Origin: Haematococcus lacustris
Lineage: Eukaryota > Chlorophyta > Chlorophyceae > Chlamydomonadales > Haematococcaceae
Length of the DNA stretch: 64,000 bases
Direction: 5' to 3'
Assembly (NCBI GenBank): GCA_030144725.1
Contig: JASKMD010000026.1
Span: 6,999,838-7,063,837 of the forward strand
This document shows, piece by piece, positions 33,764-44,526 of the stretch (position 1 is its first letter; each line of letters begins with the position of its first letter). A program made the translations under genes and the position numbers. Below the pieces are notes generated by a model. That model searched no databases and was not told the origin of the DNA. It worked only from the letters and a program-made list of their open reading frames with translations.

Positions 33764-36009
33764 AGTCCAACCAGCCAAAGGCAAGCACTGGCGAGACCAC
33801 CGCTATCACCTCGCCACCGCCCCGGCTCCGTATCACTAAGCTCGCAGCCAATTCCACTCCCGGAAGCCATGCTGATTTGCTAGTCTTCACGGGATCATAC
33901 AAGGGCAATAGTGCACGGGTGTTGATTGACGGAGGCGCTACTGGCTCGTTTATTGACTCGGCCTTTTGCACGAAGTATGGCATTCAGACTGCCCAGAAAG
34001 TGAGCCCCGACTACATCAGCCAAGCCGACGGTCATCAACAGCAGAGCAACGCCATGATTCCCAATGCGCGTTTCCGGCTGGGTACCTACAAGGGCGAGCA
34101 AACACTACATGTTACACACCTTCACGACTTCGACATCATCCTGGGTAAGCCCTGGCTTGCGGAAATCAATCCCCGCATCGACTGGAAAGCCAACATCATG
34201 CGCTTCCGTCATGCAGGACGCCAGCACACACTCCGGCCCCCTGTCAGGCATCCAGGCACCACAAACACCAGCGGCAGCCCTTTGCTCATAAGCTCGGCGC
34301 AGCTCCGCACAGCCATCAGCGATAAGTGTCCAGTCTTCCTAGTCTCCATAACCCCGGCTGACGGCAATGCCGAGACCTGTCATCAGGTTCTGGATTGTTC
34401 TCCCATTGTACAGGAGTACGCCGATGTGTTCCCATCAGACCTTCCGCATGGACTGCCACCAGAGCGCTCCGTGGACCACCGTATTGAGCTCCAACAAGCC
34501 AAGCCACCCCCGGCGCGGCCCATCTACAATGTGTCCAGCAGTGAGCTAGCAGAGTTGAAACAGCAAATAGGGGAGCTCTTGGACAAGGGCTTCATTCGTC
34601 CCAGCACCTCTCCCTATGCCTCCGGTGTGTTGCTTGTGCGCAAAAAGGATGGCTCATTCCGCATGTGCATCGATTACCGCCCTCTCAACCGTCTGACCAT
34701 CAAGAACAAGTACCCCCTTCCACGCCTAGACACACTACTAGATCGGCTCCATGGTGCCAAGGTGTTCAGCAAGCTAGACCTGCGCCAGGGTTACCATCAA
34801 ATCCGGGTTGCCCCCGAGGACATCCACAAAACAGCTTTCCGCACACGCTACGGTCATTTTGAATTCACGGTGCTGCCCTTCGGGCTGTGCAATGCACCAG
34901 CCACGTTCCAGCGTCTCATGAATGACGTGCTGCACGATCTCTTGGATGACTGCGTCCTTGTCTACCTAGATGACATTCTGATCTTCTCCCGCACCCCACA
35001 AGAGCACATAGCCCACCTTCGGCGCGTGCTCGACCTACTCCGCAAACATAAGCTATATGCCAAGCTCTCCAAGTGTGAGTTCGGCATGGACCAGACATCC
35101 TTCCTTGGTCACATAGTCTCTGCCTCGGGCATTGCATGCGATCCAGCCAAGGTAGCTGCGGTTGAATCCTGGCCCATTCCCACAACTGTGCATGACGTGC
35201 GCAGCTTTCTGGGCCTAGCTAACTACTACCGCCGCTTTGTGAAAGACTTCTCTACCATTGCAGCACCTCTCACCGCTCTGACCAGAGCAGACGGGCATGA
35301 CAAGCAGGGTGTCGTGGCATGGGGTCAGGCCCAGCAGTCAGCCTTTGACGCTCTGAAGCAGGCACTCGTCTCTGCACCTATTCTCATTGCTCCAGATCCT
35401 TCGCAACCGTATACGCTACGATGTGATGCATCTTCCATCGGCATTGGTGCCGTGCTCTCTCAGGGTACCGGTTCAGCCGAGCGGGTCGTGGCCTACCACT
35501 CCCGTAAACTACTGCCAGCAGAACGGAACTATCCCACCCATGAGCAGGAGCTCCTGTCTCTGGTGGAGGCCCTCAAGGTATGGCGTCACTACCTCCTTGG
35601 TGCGTCATTTAACCTACTCACGGACAATTGGGCTACGAAGCACATTCAAACACAGCCTCGCCTCGATTGCCGTCGCCAAGCGCGGTGGATGGAGGTCCTT
35701 CAAGAGTACGACTGTATCATAGATCATATCCCGGGCAAACAGAACATAGTGGCAGACGCTCTGTCACGTCGGTCAGATTATCAACCACTGTCGGTTGGGC
35801 GACGGACACAACGCAACCCCGCCCAGGTCACTGAGACAACCATCTCTGTCGACCAATCACGGCTACGGAACATACGCGATGCTGCGGCTACCGATCCTCA
35901 GTATCAGCGTCATCTCACTGCCGCCCTCAAGGGACGCGCACGGCAGTTTACGGTTCAGGACAATCTGTTGTATCACACAGGCCGAGGGACCCCTTTACGT
36001 ATAGTATAA
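33727..36009 (+). CDS. pol: Pol (protease, RT, RNase H) of element A, copy 2
   Basis: Same 710-residue frame as copy 1 from 33877, extending upstream to the slippery site. It terminates at TAA at 36007-36009, inside the first bases of the foldback element, which cuts it from the integrase at 38500. Confidence 0.93.
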   Translation: MGGSTPQPSKDLESNQPKASTGETTAITSPPPRLRITKLAANSTPGSHADLLVFTGSYKGNSARVLIDGGATGSFIDSAFCTKYGIQTAQKVSPDYISQADGHQQQSNAMIPNARFRLGTYKGEQTLHVTHLHDFDIILGKPWLAEINPRIDWKANIMRFRHAGRQHTLRPPVRHPGTTNTSGSPLLISSAQLRTAISDKCPVFLVSITPADGNAETCHQVLDCSPIVQEYADVFPSDLPHGLPPERSVDHRIELQQAKPPPARPIYNVSSSELAELKQQIGELLDKGFIRPSTSPYASGVLLVRKKDGSFRMCIDYRPLNRLTIKNKYPLPRLDTLLDRLHGAKVFSKLDLRQGYHQIRVAPEDIHKTAFRTRYGHFEFTVLPFGLCNAPATFQRLMNDVLHDLLDDCVLVYLDDILIFSRTPQEHIAHLRRVLDLLRKHKLYAKLSKCEFGMDQTSFLGHIVSASGIACDPAKVAAVESWPIPTTVHDVRSFLGLANYYRRFVKDFSTIAAPLTALTRADGHDKQGVVAWGQAQQSAFDALKQALVSAPILIAPDPSQPYTLRCDASSIGIGAVLSQGTGSAERVVAYHSRKLLPAERNYPTHEQELLSLVEALKVWRHYLLGASFNLLTDNWATKHIQTQPRLDCRRQARWMEVLQEYDCIIDHIPGKQNIVADALSRRSDYQPLSVGRRTQRNPAQVTETTISVDQSRLRNIRDAAATDPQYQRHLTAALKGRARQFTVQDNLLYHTGRGTPLRIV

Positions 36010-36160
36010 TGTCAGAGGCCAAGCTGTTACGGGAAAATAACGACCGAGACCTCGTCGAAAGTTGCAGTAAACGACGAGGCGTAGCCGAGTCGTTTACGCA
36101 GCTTGAGACGAGGCCGAGGTCGTTATTTAAACGTGAACAGCGCGGGCCGAGACATTATAC
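36004..36160. mobile_element. 157-bp foldback (MITE-like) element
   Basis: Perfect 10-bp inverted ends GTATAATGTC (36004-36013) and GACATTATAC (36151-36160). Inside is a second imperfect inverted repeat (ATAACGACCGAGACCTCGTC against GACGAGGCCGAGGTCGTTAT) and a third (GTAAACGAC against GTCGTTTAC), so the whole could fold into a stacked hairpin. No clear target duplication. Confidence 0.7.
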
Positions 36161-36163
36161 AGT

Positions 36164-38500
36164 ATCCCTTTACATTACGGGTGGCTCGAGGCTACTACGT
36201 GTAAGTTATAAGCCAGCAGCATCAGCGCGTGTACAACGCGCAACTCTGTCGCCGCACCCTGCACTTTATCAGTAAAAATCGCGGTTAGGCAGCGGTTGAC
36301 GCACTTTCTCAGTAAAATTTGCGGTTAGGCGGTGGTTACAGTAAATCAGCGGCACTTTTTCAGTAAAAATTGCGGTTAGGCAGCGGTTACAATAAAAGTC
36401 TGCACTTTTTCAGTAACAATTGCGGTTAGGCAGCGGTTACAGTAAAACTCCGCGGAGGCCACGTTGTCTCCGGCATCCTACAGCCACGCACACAGCCTGC
36501 TCCTAGTTGTGGCGAGCAGCGCAACCTCTCCGGACCAACTCCTGCAAGCCGTGCAAGTCGCGGTTGAATGTCACTGGGGTCACATCCCCCAAAACAGTCC
36601 GGCCTTCCAGCCACGCACACAAACCACCGCTATGCCAAACAGCGTCAAAACTTCGGACTGCGAGGTCAAAGAGGAAGACTGCGAGATTGAGGAGGAAGAC
36701 TGCGGCGATGACATGTCCATCGGACAATTTAACCTGCTACCACCCATCGACATCGCCACTGCACGTCTAGCGGCAGCTAGGATCAATGGTGAGTCCCTAA
36801 TCAGACTGTCGACCAGCGTTGACTGTTTGACTCCTGGCGGTTACGATGTTACGATGTTGCGATGCAGAGGAAGCTCCGAGCAAGGAGTCCCAGCAGTCGC
36901 AACAGCCACAATGCCGGTCCCAGCAAGCAACGTACCACCATTTCCCACCAGGAGATCTGGACGCCTGTCAGGCAAGGCCGCAGGTGATCGGTACTGTCTC
37001 ATATTAGTCGTTGACTGACCCCGCTACCAAGACTGACATTGTACTGGATGCCATGATATGCAGGAGAGGATGCAGAAGAGGATGCCGTGTTAAGGGCATT
37101 CATCAAGGCTCCCAAGTTCGCTGATTTGGCAACACGAAGCAAGGCAGCCGCCTCGACCCAAGCCAAAGACAAGAGTCAACTCAAGACCAGCTACCAGATG
37201 TTTGAGGATGTGCTAGATAACGGCACATACGCTTGTCAGTGACCCGCTGACCTAGCTAAGGCCTGCCTTTCCCCGCCTTGCCTTGCCCCATATACAACAG
37301 AATCCTCGTTTGTATTGCCATGCAGATGGTGAGGTAGCTTCTTAAGAGGTTATGGCTGCGTTGCGGCTGTTCCTACGCAAGCGCCCTGTCACTATCGAAG
37401 AGCGATGCAGCCACCTATGAAGATGCCCAAGGTTCTGTGCATGGTGTTGTGCACCCTTGCAACAGGTAGGCAAGGCTGCCAGGGTGCCTTGCAACCTACC
37501 TAGAGCCTGTCTAGTGCACCAGGTGTTATACACGACTATATTGTGCACCTTGTGCAGGGTACCGCAGGTCCAAGGATGGGGGGAAGTGCAACGTAGATTC
37601 TTTGCGCCAGCGCATCTCTTCCCTTGCCCGTACTGTGCGTGGTGAACATCACCGGGTCAAGATCAGTGAGAATGACATCGCTCCCATCCTGCCCATGAGC
37701 GGGCACGCGGCAGCGGCTCCGCCTGCGTACGGAGGCCCACCTCCCACCCCAGGACCTAGCAGCTGGCCTATGAGCGGGCATGCGGCAGCGGCACCGGCTG
37801 CGTATGAAGGCCCCCCTCCCACCCCAGGACCTGGCAGCTGGCCTATGAGCGGGCATGCGGCAGCGGCACCGGCTGCGTACGGAGGCCCCCCTCCCACCCC
37901 AGGACCTGGCAACTGGCCCATGCGTGGGCACGCGGCAGCGGCTCCGCCTGCGTACGGAGGCCCCCCTCCCACCCCAGGACCTGGCAGCTGGCCTATGAGC
38001 GGGCATGCGGCAGCGGCTCCGGCTGCGTACGGAGGCCCACCTCCCACCCCAGGACCTGGCATCTGGCCATGCGTTTGGCATACGGCATCATGGGGACCCG
38101 CACCCAGCACTTGGCAGGCCGCTTGGCATCCAGCTATCACAGCGCATGCGGCTGGAGCCATTGATCCAGGGATAGCCCAAGGCTTTGAAGAGTTCAGGGC
38201 TAGTGAGGCAGCCAGCAAGGCCGCAAAGATGAAGTTACTGGCTGCATTGATAGGATAGGGCGGATTGTTTTAGATAGGGGGGCTTGTGCTAGATAGGGGG
38301 CTTGTGCTAGATAGGGGGCTTGGGCTAAATAGGGGGCTCGGGCTAGATAGGGGGCTTGGGCTTGTTAGGAGGCTTGTGCTAGATAGGGCGGATCGTTCCA
38401 GATAGTGCTGCTAGGGCGGACACAAGTAAGAATGGGTGTAAAAATTGCTGATATTTACGGGAAAATAAAAATTCTTACTTCTCCCGTAATGTAAAGGGAT
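36164..38500 (+). mobile_element. TIR DNA element carrying a spliced gene
   Basis: Perfect 18-bp inverted ends ATCCCTTTACATTACGGG (36164-36181) and its reverse complement (38483-38500). The left subterminal zone (36254-36448) has four repeats of CACTTTTTCAGTAAAAATTG plus GCGGTTAGGCAGCGGTTAC. The right zone (38265-38400) repeats GCTTGTGCTAGATAGGGGG. It sits between RNase H and integrase of element A. No transposase recognised. Confidence 0.75.
36464..38258 (+). CDS. Unknown spliced gene in the TIR element, Pro/Gly/Ala repeats
   Basis: Exon-like blocks: 36464-36790 (with Glu/Asp-rich SDCEVKEEDCEIEEEDCGDD), about 36866-36985 (FPTRRSGRLSGKAAG), about 37064-37238 (LRAFIKAPKFADLATRSKAA), and about 37602-38258. 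The last contains five 39-residue-scale repeats (MSGHAAAAPAAYGGPPPTPG) and ends GFEEFRASEAASKAAKMKLL. GT and AG dinucleotides suit introns between the blocks. No family recognised. It could be an accessory gene of the element or captured host sequence. Confidence 0.45.
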
Positions 38501-38502
38501 TG

Positions 38503-39839
38503 TACATTCCAGCGGGCCCCTTACGCACGGACCTGTTGTGTGAGGCACATGACGTCCCCACGGCTGGCCATCTTGGTTGGGACAAAACCTACCTCCGGCT
38601 GTCCCGCCTCGTCTACTGGCCACGCATGGCAGCTGCAGTGCATGACTACATTCGCACTTGCACCCACTGCCAGCGGAACAAGTCCAACACCACAAAACCC
38701 TTTGGCCTTTTGCAGCCTTTGCCCGTGCCCCAGCACCGGTGGGAGCAGGTCAGCATGGACTTGATCACCCAGCTACCTGTCACCTCGGCTGGCCACGACG
38801 CCATTGTCGTCTTTGTGGACAAGCTGACTAAAATGATCCATACTGTCCCCACAACCACCACAGTGTCAGCCCCTGAGCTGGCCCAGCTCTTCTTCGACTC
38901 CGTCTTCAAGTACCATGGCCTCCCCAAGGTCATCATCTCTGATCGGGACCCAAGGTTCACTTCCAACTTCTGGCAACAGCTCTTTGCCAAGACCGGGACC
39001 CACTTAAATATCTCCACAGCCAACCATCCCCAGACTGACGGCCAGACTGAGCGCGCTAACCGCACCATTGAAGACATGTTGCGCAACTACGTCTCGCCGC
39101 ACCACACAGACTGGGACAACCACCTCACCGCCGTTGAGTTTGCCTACAACGCATCTGTCCAGGCCAGTACTGGCTATTCCCCTTTCATGCTCAACCACGG
39201 GCCACACCAGATACCAGCGAGAGTGCCCCAGCCTTTCTGCAGCGCATGGCTACCAACATCGCCGCCGCTACACAACACCTCATCAAAGCTCAAGAGCGGC
39301 AGGTCAAGTATGCTAATGCCCACCGTCAGGATCACAAATTCTCCACTGGTGACATGGTTTACTTTTGTGACAACTTCTTTACCCACATCAGACCAGCCAC
39401 GCAAGCTGCCGGCGCCGCCCGCAAGTTCACCCCCAGACAGCACGGCCCCTTCAAGGTCCTGGAGGTCGTCACCCCTGTCGCCCTGCGGCTTCAACTACCT
39501 GCTGAGTGGAAATCAGTCCACCCGGTTGTACACGTGTCGCACGTCAAGTTGCACCACGACGGCAGTGCGCGGTTCCCCACTCGCAACCCCGCCCCTCCGC
39601 CCGAGCCAGACATCATCGACGGTGAAGCTCATTACCACGTCGAAGCCTTCCGCAACCACCGCTTCCAGCGCGGTAAACTCCAGCTGCAAGTGAAGTGGCT
39701 TGGCCACCCCGAACACGAGAACAGTTGGGTGCCCCTGGCACAACTACAAGAAGACTTGACCCAGAACGTCCTCAAGAAGCTGTTGCGGGCATATGCTTTC
39801 CGCACCAAGCAGCCCAAAGAATGGATGCAGCCAGCGTAG
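38503..39839 (+). pseudogene. Integrase and chromodomain of element A, frameshifted
   Basis: Zinc-binding N-terminus (AGHLGWDKT ... CTHCQRNK). Catalytic core has D in SMDLITQL, D in ISDRDPRF and E in TDGQTERANRT, the D,D-35-E pattern. The frame breaks near 39216-39245 and continues one frame over with QERQVKYANAHRQDHKF, then the C-terminal PFKVLEVV region and a chromodomain-like HRFQRGKLQLQVKWLGHPEH ending at 39839. A one-base loss near CCAGCGAGAGTGCC explains the shift. The core is also cut off from pol by the upstream insert. Confidence 0.88.
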
Positions 39840-39970
39840 GTTAGGGTTAGATAGGGTTGTTTGAACACATACCTGCCTGTCTGTTGTTGTCACATTGTTG
39901 TTTGCATGGCACACACATAGCACTTTCAACTGCACGCTTCGGGACGAAGCTCTCTCCAAGTGGGGGAGAG

Positions 39971-40428
39971 TGTAAGAGTACACGATTGCACGGTAGGATG
40001 CATGAACAATTGCTGTTTTTCTTTTACATGAAGTGCCACGTTGCCTAATGACGTTGTTTCTCACTGAATGATGTCGGTAGGTTTTAAGCGAGTTGTTGTA
40101 GTGTTTACGGAGGAGAGAAGAGACTGAACCACGATAGTCCTTTGTACACGGAACATTGTAAGACTCCTTCCTAACGGTTACGGTCGGTCTGCCTCTAACA
40201 CCTACGGTCCTACGGTTCTCCACGGTTCTTAGTGGATTCGGGCGCTGTTGCTTTATAAGCAATAGTAAGTCAGACATAGCGGTCCTTAGCTCCAGCGTCA
40301 AGCTGAGACCTAGCCGTAGTTAACGCTACGAGACTTCTAGAAGCCGACCTTAGGCTGAAAGAAGTCCTTAGACCCATTAGCGCTTGCATTTACGAGTTTT
40401 TCCGGGCCCACGCATTACCACTGTTGCA
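39971..40428 (+). repeat. Right LTR of element A
   Basis: Same ends as the left LTR. Preceded by the purine tract and followed by TSD TTGGG. Confidence 0.95.
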
Positions 40429-40444
40429 TTGGGCCTCCGCCGGA

Positions 40445-40659
40445 GAAAGAAAGAAAGAGAGAACTACTCTCCCCGAAGGGAGCGTGACTGGACTTCTTTA
40501 TTTGCTCCGTTTCCAAGTTGGCCGCCCTAGCCCGGAGGGGGACCGTCCCCTTTTTTCGCATCGGGAACCGTTCCGTCGTTGTGGATCGGTCTTGCGACCT
40601 CTCAGCGGCAGGTGTTACCCTGAACCAACTGAACCACTAACCGCACGACGGGGCGGGAT
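40445..40659 (-). mobile_element. tRNA-derived SINE
   Basis: About 215 bp between 12-bp direct repeats GCCTCCGCCGGA (40433-40444 and 40660-40671). On the minus strand it begins with a tRNA-like part: GGTTAGTGGTTCAGTTGG resembles box A and AGACCGATCCAC a weak box B. It ends in (CTTT)n, seen as GAAAGAAAGAAAG on the plus strand. Transcription by RNA polymerase III and movement by a partner LINE are expected for the class. The family is not identified. Confidence 0.72.
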
Positions 40660-40671
40660 GCCTCCGCCGGA

Positions 40672-40954
40672 AGGAAGTCATTGAGGCGGTCCAGGCGGTC
40701 TGGGTTGTTAAGGTGGGCGGGGTGAAGCTATTAGGGAGCGGGGACGGTGAGAGGAAGGTCGGGGGGGCACACTGCCACTGTGACAGGCCGGTGGTTAATA
40801 TGAATTGGCAGCACCCCCTGGATGGCAATGTCTATCTGCCACTGCACCAGCTCATCTGAGATGTACCACCGGTCGAGGCGCGCACGCGTCTGCCAACGTT
40901 CGCTGAAGTGGGTGAGGTCTCTCTTGGAGGGGTGCAGATGGCGCCACGGGTCCA
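40672..40954 (-). pseudogene. C-terminal half of an L1-like endonuclease (EEP) domain
   Basis: MDPWRHLHPSKRDLTHFSER then TRARLDRWYISDELVQW and INHRPVTVAVCPPDLP match the end of LINE apurinic endonucleases (D.WR..HP...T......RLDR...S...........H..V). The final His motif is NHRP rather than SDH. It continues the half domain at 56449-57170, the two being separated by the Dualen-type LINE. Confidence 0.7.
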
Positions 40955-41079
40955 CCAGACCGCGCTAAGAAGAAGAAGAAGACTACTCCGGCGTGGAGCC
41001 GGCGTGCATTAAGGAAGGAGCTTCCGCCTGGGGCGCGGCCTGCTCCCACCACCTACCCTGGGTGATGGAGAGACCCTTC

Positions 41080-42741
41080 CTAGCCCCAATCCCCTTTCCC
41101 TGCTCTGAGTCTGTAGCTTGTTTTGGCGATGCTATGTGAGCTTATCACTGCGTGCCGGGTGAGCTTGTTAAGTAGTTTGATGGTGTTAGTGTGTGTTACA
41201 CCCAGCTCCCTCATATGTTGCTTGGTGTGTGCTTCGTATGTAATGCCGCCTATGCCAAGTAGGATAGGTCGGATGGTAACGGTGTTGCCAGCTTCCCGGA
41301 TGGCCGTGGCGAGGGCTGCGTGTTGTGTGCTGGCTTTTTCTAGTTGTTCGGTCCATCGAGAGTCGGCGCAATATTTAATCTCCAGTATAGTGACGTGCTT
41401 GTTGGACTCGTCCTTATCCCTGTTTCTTTTGTTGCTTTTGGTGCTGACCATGATGATATCAGGGCGGGTTGTCGTATTGTGTGCTGTTGGCAGGCCTATG
41501 GCTGCAAGGGTGTCGCTTAAGGTGGTGTTAGGGAGATCCATGTCGTTTTGCTCGCCGCGTGCGTGGCTGCCGATGTCAGTGTATGTGATGCACCCTCCTT
41601 GCGAGCCTTTACTGATCGCTTTAGTGATGAGGCGTCCCGCCCCGTTGTGCCGCTCTTGTACTAAAGCTGCAGTGCGGGTGCATCCCGAGAGAAGGTGAGT
41701 AGCACTATCGGCCTCGCCGCAGAGCGGGCACCGATCGTCCGCGGTCTTCCCCCAGCGCATCGCCAATTTCTGGTTGTAGAGCCCGCCAGTGCGGTAGAGC
41801 AGTGCTGTTCTTTGGGCAGCGGTCGGGATGCCCGGGTCGAGCATTACTCGTTCACATGACCCTTTGGCGGCGACCCTGGCGATGTCTTGGGACATCTGGT
41901 AGTAGATGCTATCTTGGTTTGCGAGTCCCAGTTTGTGTTTGGCGCGCATATGTGTGCGTACGCTGTGTCGGCAGTCCGGTAGCGGTATGGTGGTGCCAGT
42001 TTCGGTGGTTGCGCTCAGCCAGGTCTGTTTTTCGGTGTGCTCGTGCGGGGCCTGAGTGTGGGCCTGCTCAGGGTACATAGCCGCGTGTTTGGCCAGGGTG
42101 TCTGCCGCTTCATTTCCGATGATGCCGGAATGTGCCCGGACTTTTCGTAGGTGTATAGTGTCGCGGCTGTTCATGATCAGGGTGGCGATGTCGGCCAGTA
42201 TGTCCTTGTGATGATGTGTGCGGAGCGACATTGGGTTGGCCAGTGCTCTCCGTATTTGGTATATGGAGCAGAGGCTGTCAGTGGCGATATGGGTTGCTCC
42301 CGATTTGATGGCCGCGTGGATAGCTGCGAGCTCTGCTCTGTTTATGGTGCTGTGGTCGGGTAGGGCAATGGTGAGCCGCTCGTCATTCACCGGTGTGTAC
42401 ACTCCCGCTCCCACTTTCCTCGACGGGGCGCGATCCGTTCCTTGCATGCAGCTGCCATCTGTGTACGTGACAGTCCTCCAGTTGGGGATGACCATACTTG
42501 ATGTTGTGCAGAACGGGGGTGCGATCTGGTTGGGTTGGCGCATGTGCCCCGTGGCGGGGAGCTCGCGGTCTGCCGGGAGGTGCATGTGCTTGTAGTGCCC
42601 GCTGGGCAGTTGGGTGGGCTGGACGTGTTTCGAGGGTTGGTTGTGTTTAGGGTGCCGTTCGGGTCTGGGGTGTAACGCCGTGGCTGTGTTGGCCAGCCAG
42701 CCCTGTGGATTCCCTTTTGTGACGAGTTGTTGCCCCGCCTT
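41080..42741 (-). pseudogene. LINE C-terminus: RNase H, CCHC and restriction-like endonuclease
   Basis: RNase H: TYTDGSCMQG, then INRAELAAIHAAI, then IATDSLCSIYQI and HSGIIGNEAADTLAKH supply the D-E-D-D/H pattern. Next CPLCGEADSATHLLSGC (41684-41740), the finger usual before the nuclease. Then RPDI (41455-41466) and LEIKY, whose E-x-K is at 41374-41382: the PD-(D/E)XK-type signature of restriction-like LINE endonucleases. Ends RLRAGKGDWG. The frame is the same as that of the RT part at 52980-56436 once gypsy B and one target-site copy are disregarded; it is broken only by that insertion. Confidence 0.82.
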
Positions 42742-42971
42742 TGTAACGGCGCGCGTCCGCGTGTCCGTATTCCACACTTTAGCAGAGTGACTGGGGAGGT
42801 CACTGGTGGGCTGTACACTGCCCACCATTCGGGTTCAACTCCCGGGGGTCCCGTTCTAAACCCAAGCCCAGTTGCTGTGTGACGAGTGCGGTAGTAATGC
42901 AGTGGCGCTAATTATTACAACGACATGCTGCTCACTCTGTAAGATTAAAGGCAGCGGCTGGCGCCGTGACA
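42742..42971 (+). repeat. Left LTR of element B
   Basis: 230 bp, identical by eye to 52745-52974. Contains a short near-palindrome GACTGGGGAGGTCACTGGTGGG and a late AAGATTAAAGG. Confidence 0.96.
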
Positions 42972-43002
42972 GATGGTTTCCGACCGACGTACACACAGCA
43001 AC

Positions 43003-44526
43003 ATGACGGACAAAGAGCCTCCTGGCAACTCCAACGCCGGGTCTGGTGTTACCACAGCCCCTCCTGTTACAACTCCACTGGAAACAGCGTTCGATATGAT
43101 GGACAAGCTCATCGAAGCCGCACAGGCTAATCCAGCCATGCGTGAGAAGTTCAAGGCGGTGTTTAACACCCCGTCAGGCGGCTCTATGGCCCCTGAGGAT
43201 GGCCCTGGTGGCGGCCTTGGCGATGCTCTTGGTGAAGGCATCGAGGAAGGCGAGATGGACGTGCCGCCAGGACGCTACACTGGAGGAGATTTGGAGTACA
43301 TTGAGGAGCTGGAGCAACGCCAAGCCCAGCTGACGGCTGAGAACGAGGCTATGCGGCAGACGCTCTCCACCATCAACACTCAAGTAAGGCCTCGAGCTCC
43401 TACAGGCCCTAGGTCAGATCCAGCGGGTAGGCCTGATGCGTCTGCGTTGCCTGATCGACCTGCGGGGAACAACGGGCAGAGGGAACGAGCTGTCCCTATG
43501 GGCCCTCCTGTTTCAGAACTGCCTATGCCTTTGTCGCTGAGTGCCAGGTCTATACCAGGTCCCGACAAATGGACTGATGCTTGCAGTGCTACTCATCGCA
43601 GAGCCTCTGCGTTTTGTGACGACTTAGAACGTCACTGTGCTCGCTACAGGCTTGATGTCGCGTCTGCTATGCCTGCTTTTTTGACTGGCACAGCCCGCAA
43701 TACCTGGTACCCCTCAGTCAAAGACGCATATGCTGCTTTGTATGCTGACGCACCTGACTGGGCTTACCTTCGTTCCGCCTTCTGTGAATACACAGGCGAT
43801 GACCTTAGGGATGACTGCAATGTGGCTCGTACCAAGCTCATTGACGGGTCTCTTCAGATGACCACTGGCATGCTCTTGGGCAGCTATATCATTGCCTTCA
43901 GAAATAACTTGCTGATTGCAGGTTCTGACAGCATGTGCCAGCCTTTGCTGTGCATGGTGTTTACCAGAGGTCTCAGCCCTGCTTTGCAGACTGCTGTTTT
44001 GAAAGATCTGGCTCCTTTCAAGGACCCCACTCTGTCTCAGGCCATTGATGCTGCTCGGCAGGCGCAGAGGAACATTGTCATGCTGGCCACCACAACACCA
44101 TCTAAGGGTGCTGTGTCTAATGGTGTCCATGCTGTGCAGGCTGTGGCGGCTATGTGTGGAGGTGCTCGCCCAGGCAGGAGGGGCTGTGGTCCCCCTCCTG
44201 GTCCTGCTGGTGGTAGCAAGCGCCCCAGGAAAGTCAACCTGTGGGCCTCTCCTCGCCCTGAGCCTGGCCAGTACTGTTACAAGTGCTACCATCCTGGTCA
44301 CCTGTCCAACTGGCCCTGCCCGTTCCAGCAGTACACTGCTACTGAAGCCCGCCGCAGATCTGGCTACCAGAACCCGCCTAACGGTGCCAAGAAGCCTGGG
44401 CAGAAGTCTGACTCTAAGCCTCCCTCTGAGCCAGAGGAGTCTGAGTCTGAGCCTGAGCAGCGTCCCCCACCTGCTCAGCCTAAGGGCCGGCGCTCTCAGT
44501 CCGCTCGCATTGCCGTGGGCCGCTGA
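43003..44526 (+). CDS. gag: Gag of element B
   Basis: ATGACGGACAAAGAGCC at 43003 is preferred; the frame is open up to the LTR (42973). The N-terminal third is acidic with a short coiled-coil (LEYIEELEQRQAQLTAENEA). Capsid region is about 43560-44090 (CDDLERHCARYRLDVAS ... TLSQAIDAARQAQRNIV). Nucleocapsid has CCHC CYKCYHPGHLSNWPC (44275-44319), then a basic/acidic tail. It ends with TGA at 44524-44526, and the next frame stays open into pol. Confidence 0.9.
   Translation: MTDKEPPGNSNAGSGVTTAPPVTTPLETAFDMMDKLIEAAQANPAMREKFKAVFNTPSGGSMAPEDGPGGGLGDALGEGIEEGEMDVPPGRYTGGDLEYIEELEQRQAQLTAENEAMRQTLSTINTQVRPRAPTGPRSDPAGRPDASALPDRPAGNNGQRERAVPMGPPVSELPMPLSLSARSIPGPDKWTDACSATHRRASAFCDDLERHCARYRLDVASAMPAFLTGTARNTWYPSVKDAYAALYADAPDWAYLRSAFCEYTGDDLRDDCNVARTKLIDGSLQMTTGMLLGSYIIAFRNNLLIAGSDSMCQPLLCMVFTRGLSPALQTAVLKDLAPFKDPTLSQAIDAARQAQRNIVMLATTTPSKGAVSNGVHAVQAVAAMCGGARPGRRGCGPPPGPAGGSKRPRKVNLWASPRPEPGQYCYKCYHPGHLSNWPCPFQQYTATEARRRSGYQNPPNGAKKPGQKSDSKPPSEPEESESEPEQRPPPAQPKGRRSQSARIAVGR

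Larger units (their letters stand above)
32456..36009 (+). repeat. Direct duplication inside element A, copy 2
   Basis: Second copy of 27022-30575. It starts directly at the right terminus of the TIR element and runs without a break into the foldback element at 36004. Confidence 0.95.
26311..40428 (+). mobile_element. Ty3/gypsy LTR retrotransposon A, rearranged
   Basis: Two 458-bp LTRs (TG...CA) flank the element, with 5-bp target duplication TTGGG at 26306-26310 and 40429-40433. A primer-binding-like TGGTTTCCCC follows the left LTR at 26771, and a polypurine tract (GTGGGGGAGAG) precedes the right LTR. The interior should be gag, protease, RT, RNase H, integrase and chromodomain. Instead gag through RNase H is present twice, separated by a DNA element (30576-32457), and RNase H is separated from integrase by 2.5 kb (36004-38500). 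The LTRs differ at about three positions by eye, so the original insertion is young. The element cannot encode a contiguous polyprotein now. Confidence 0.92.
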
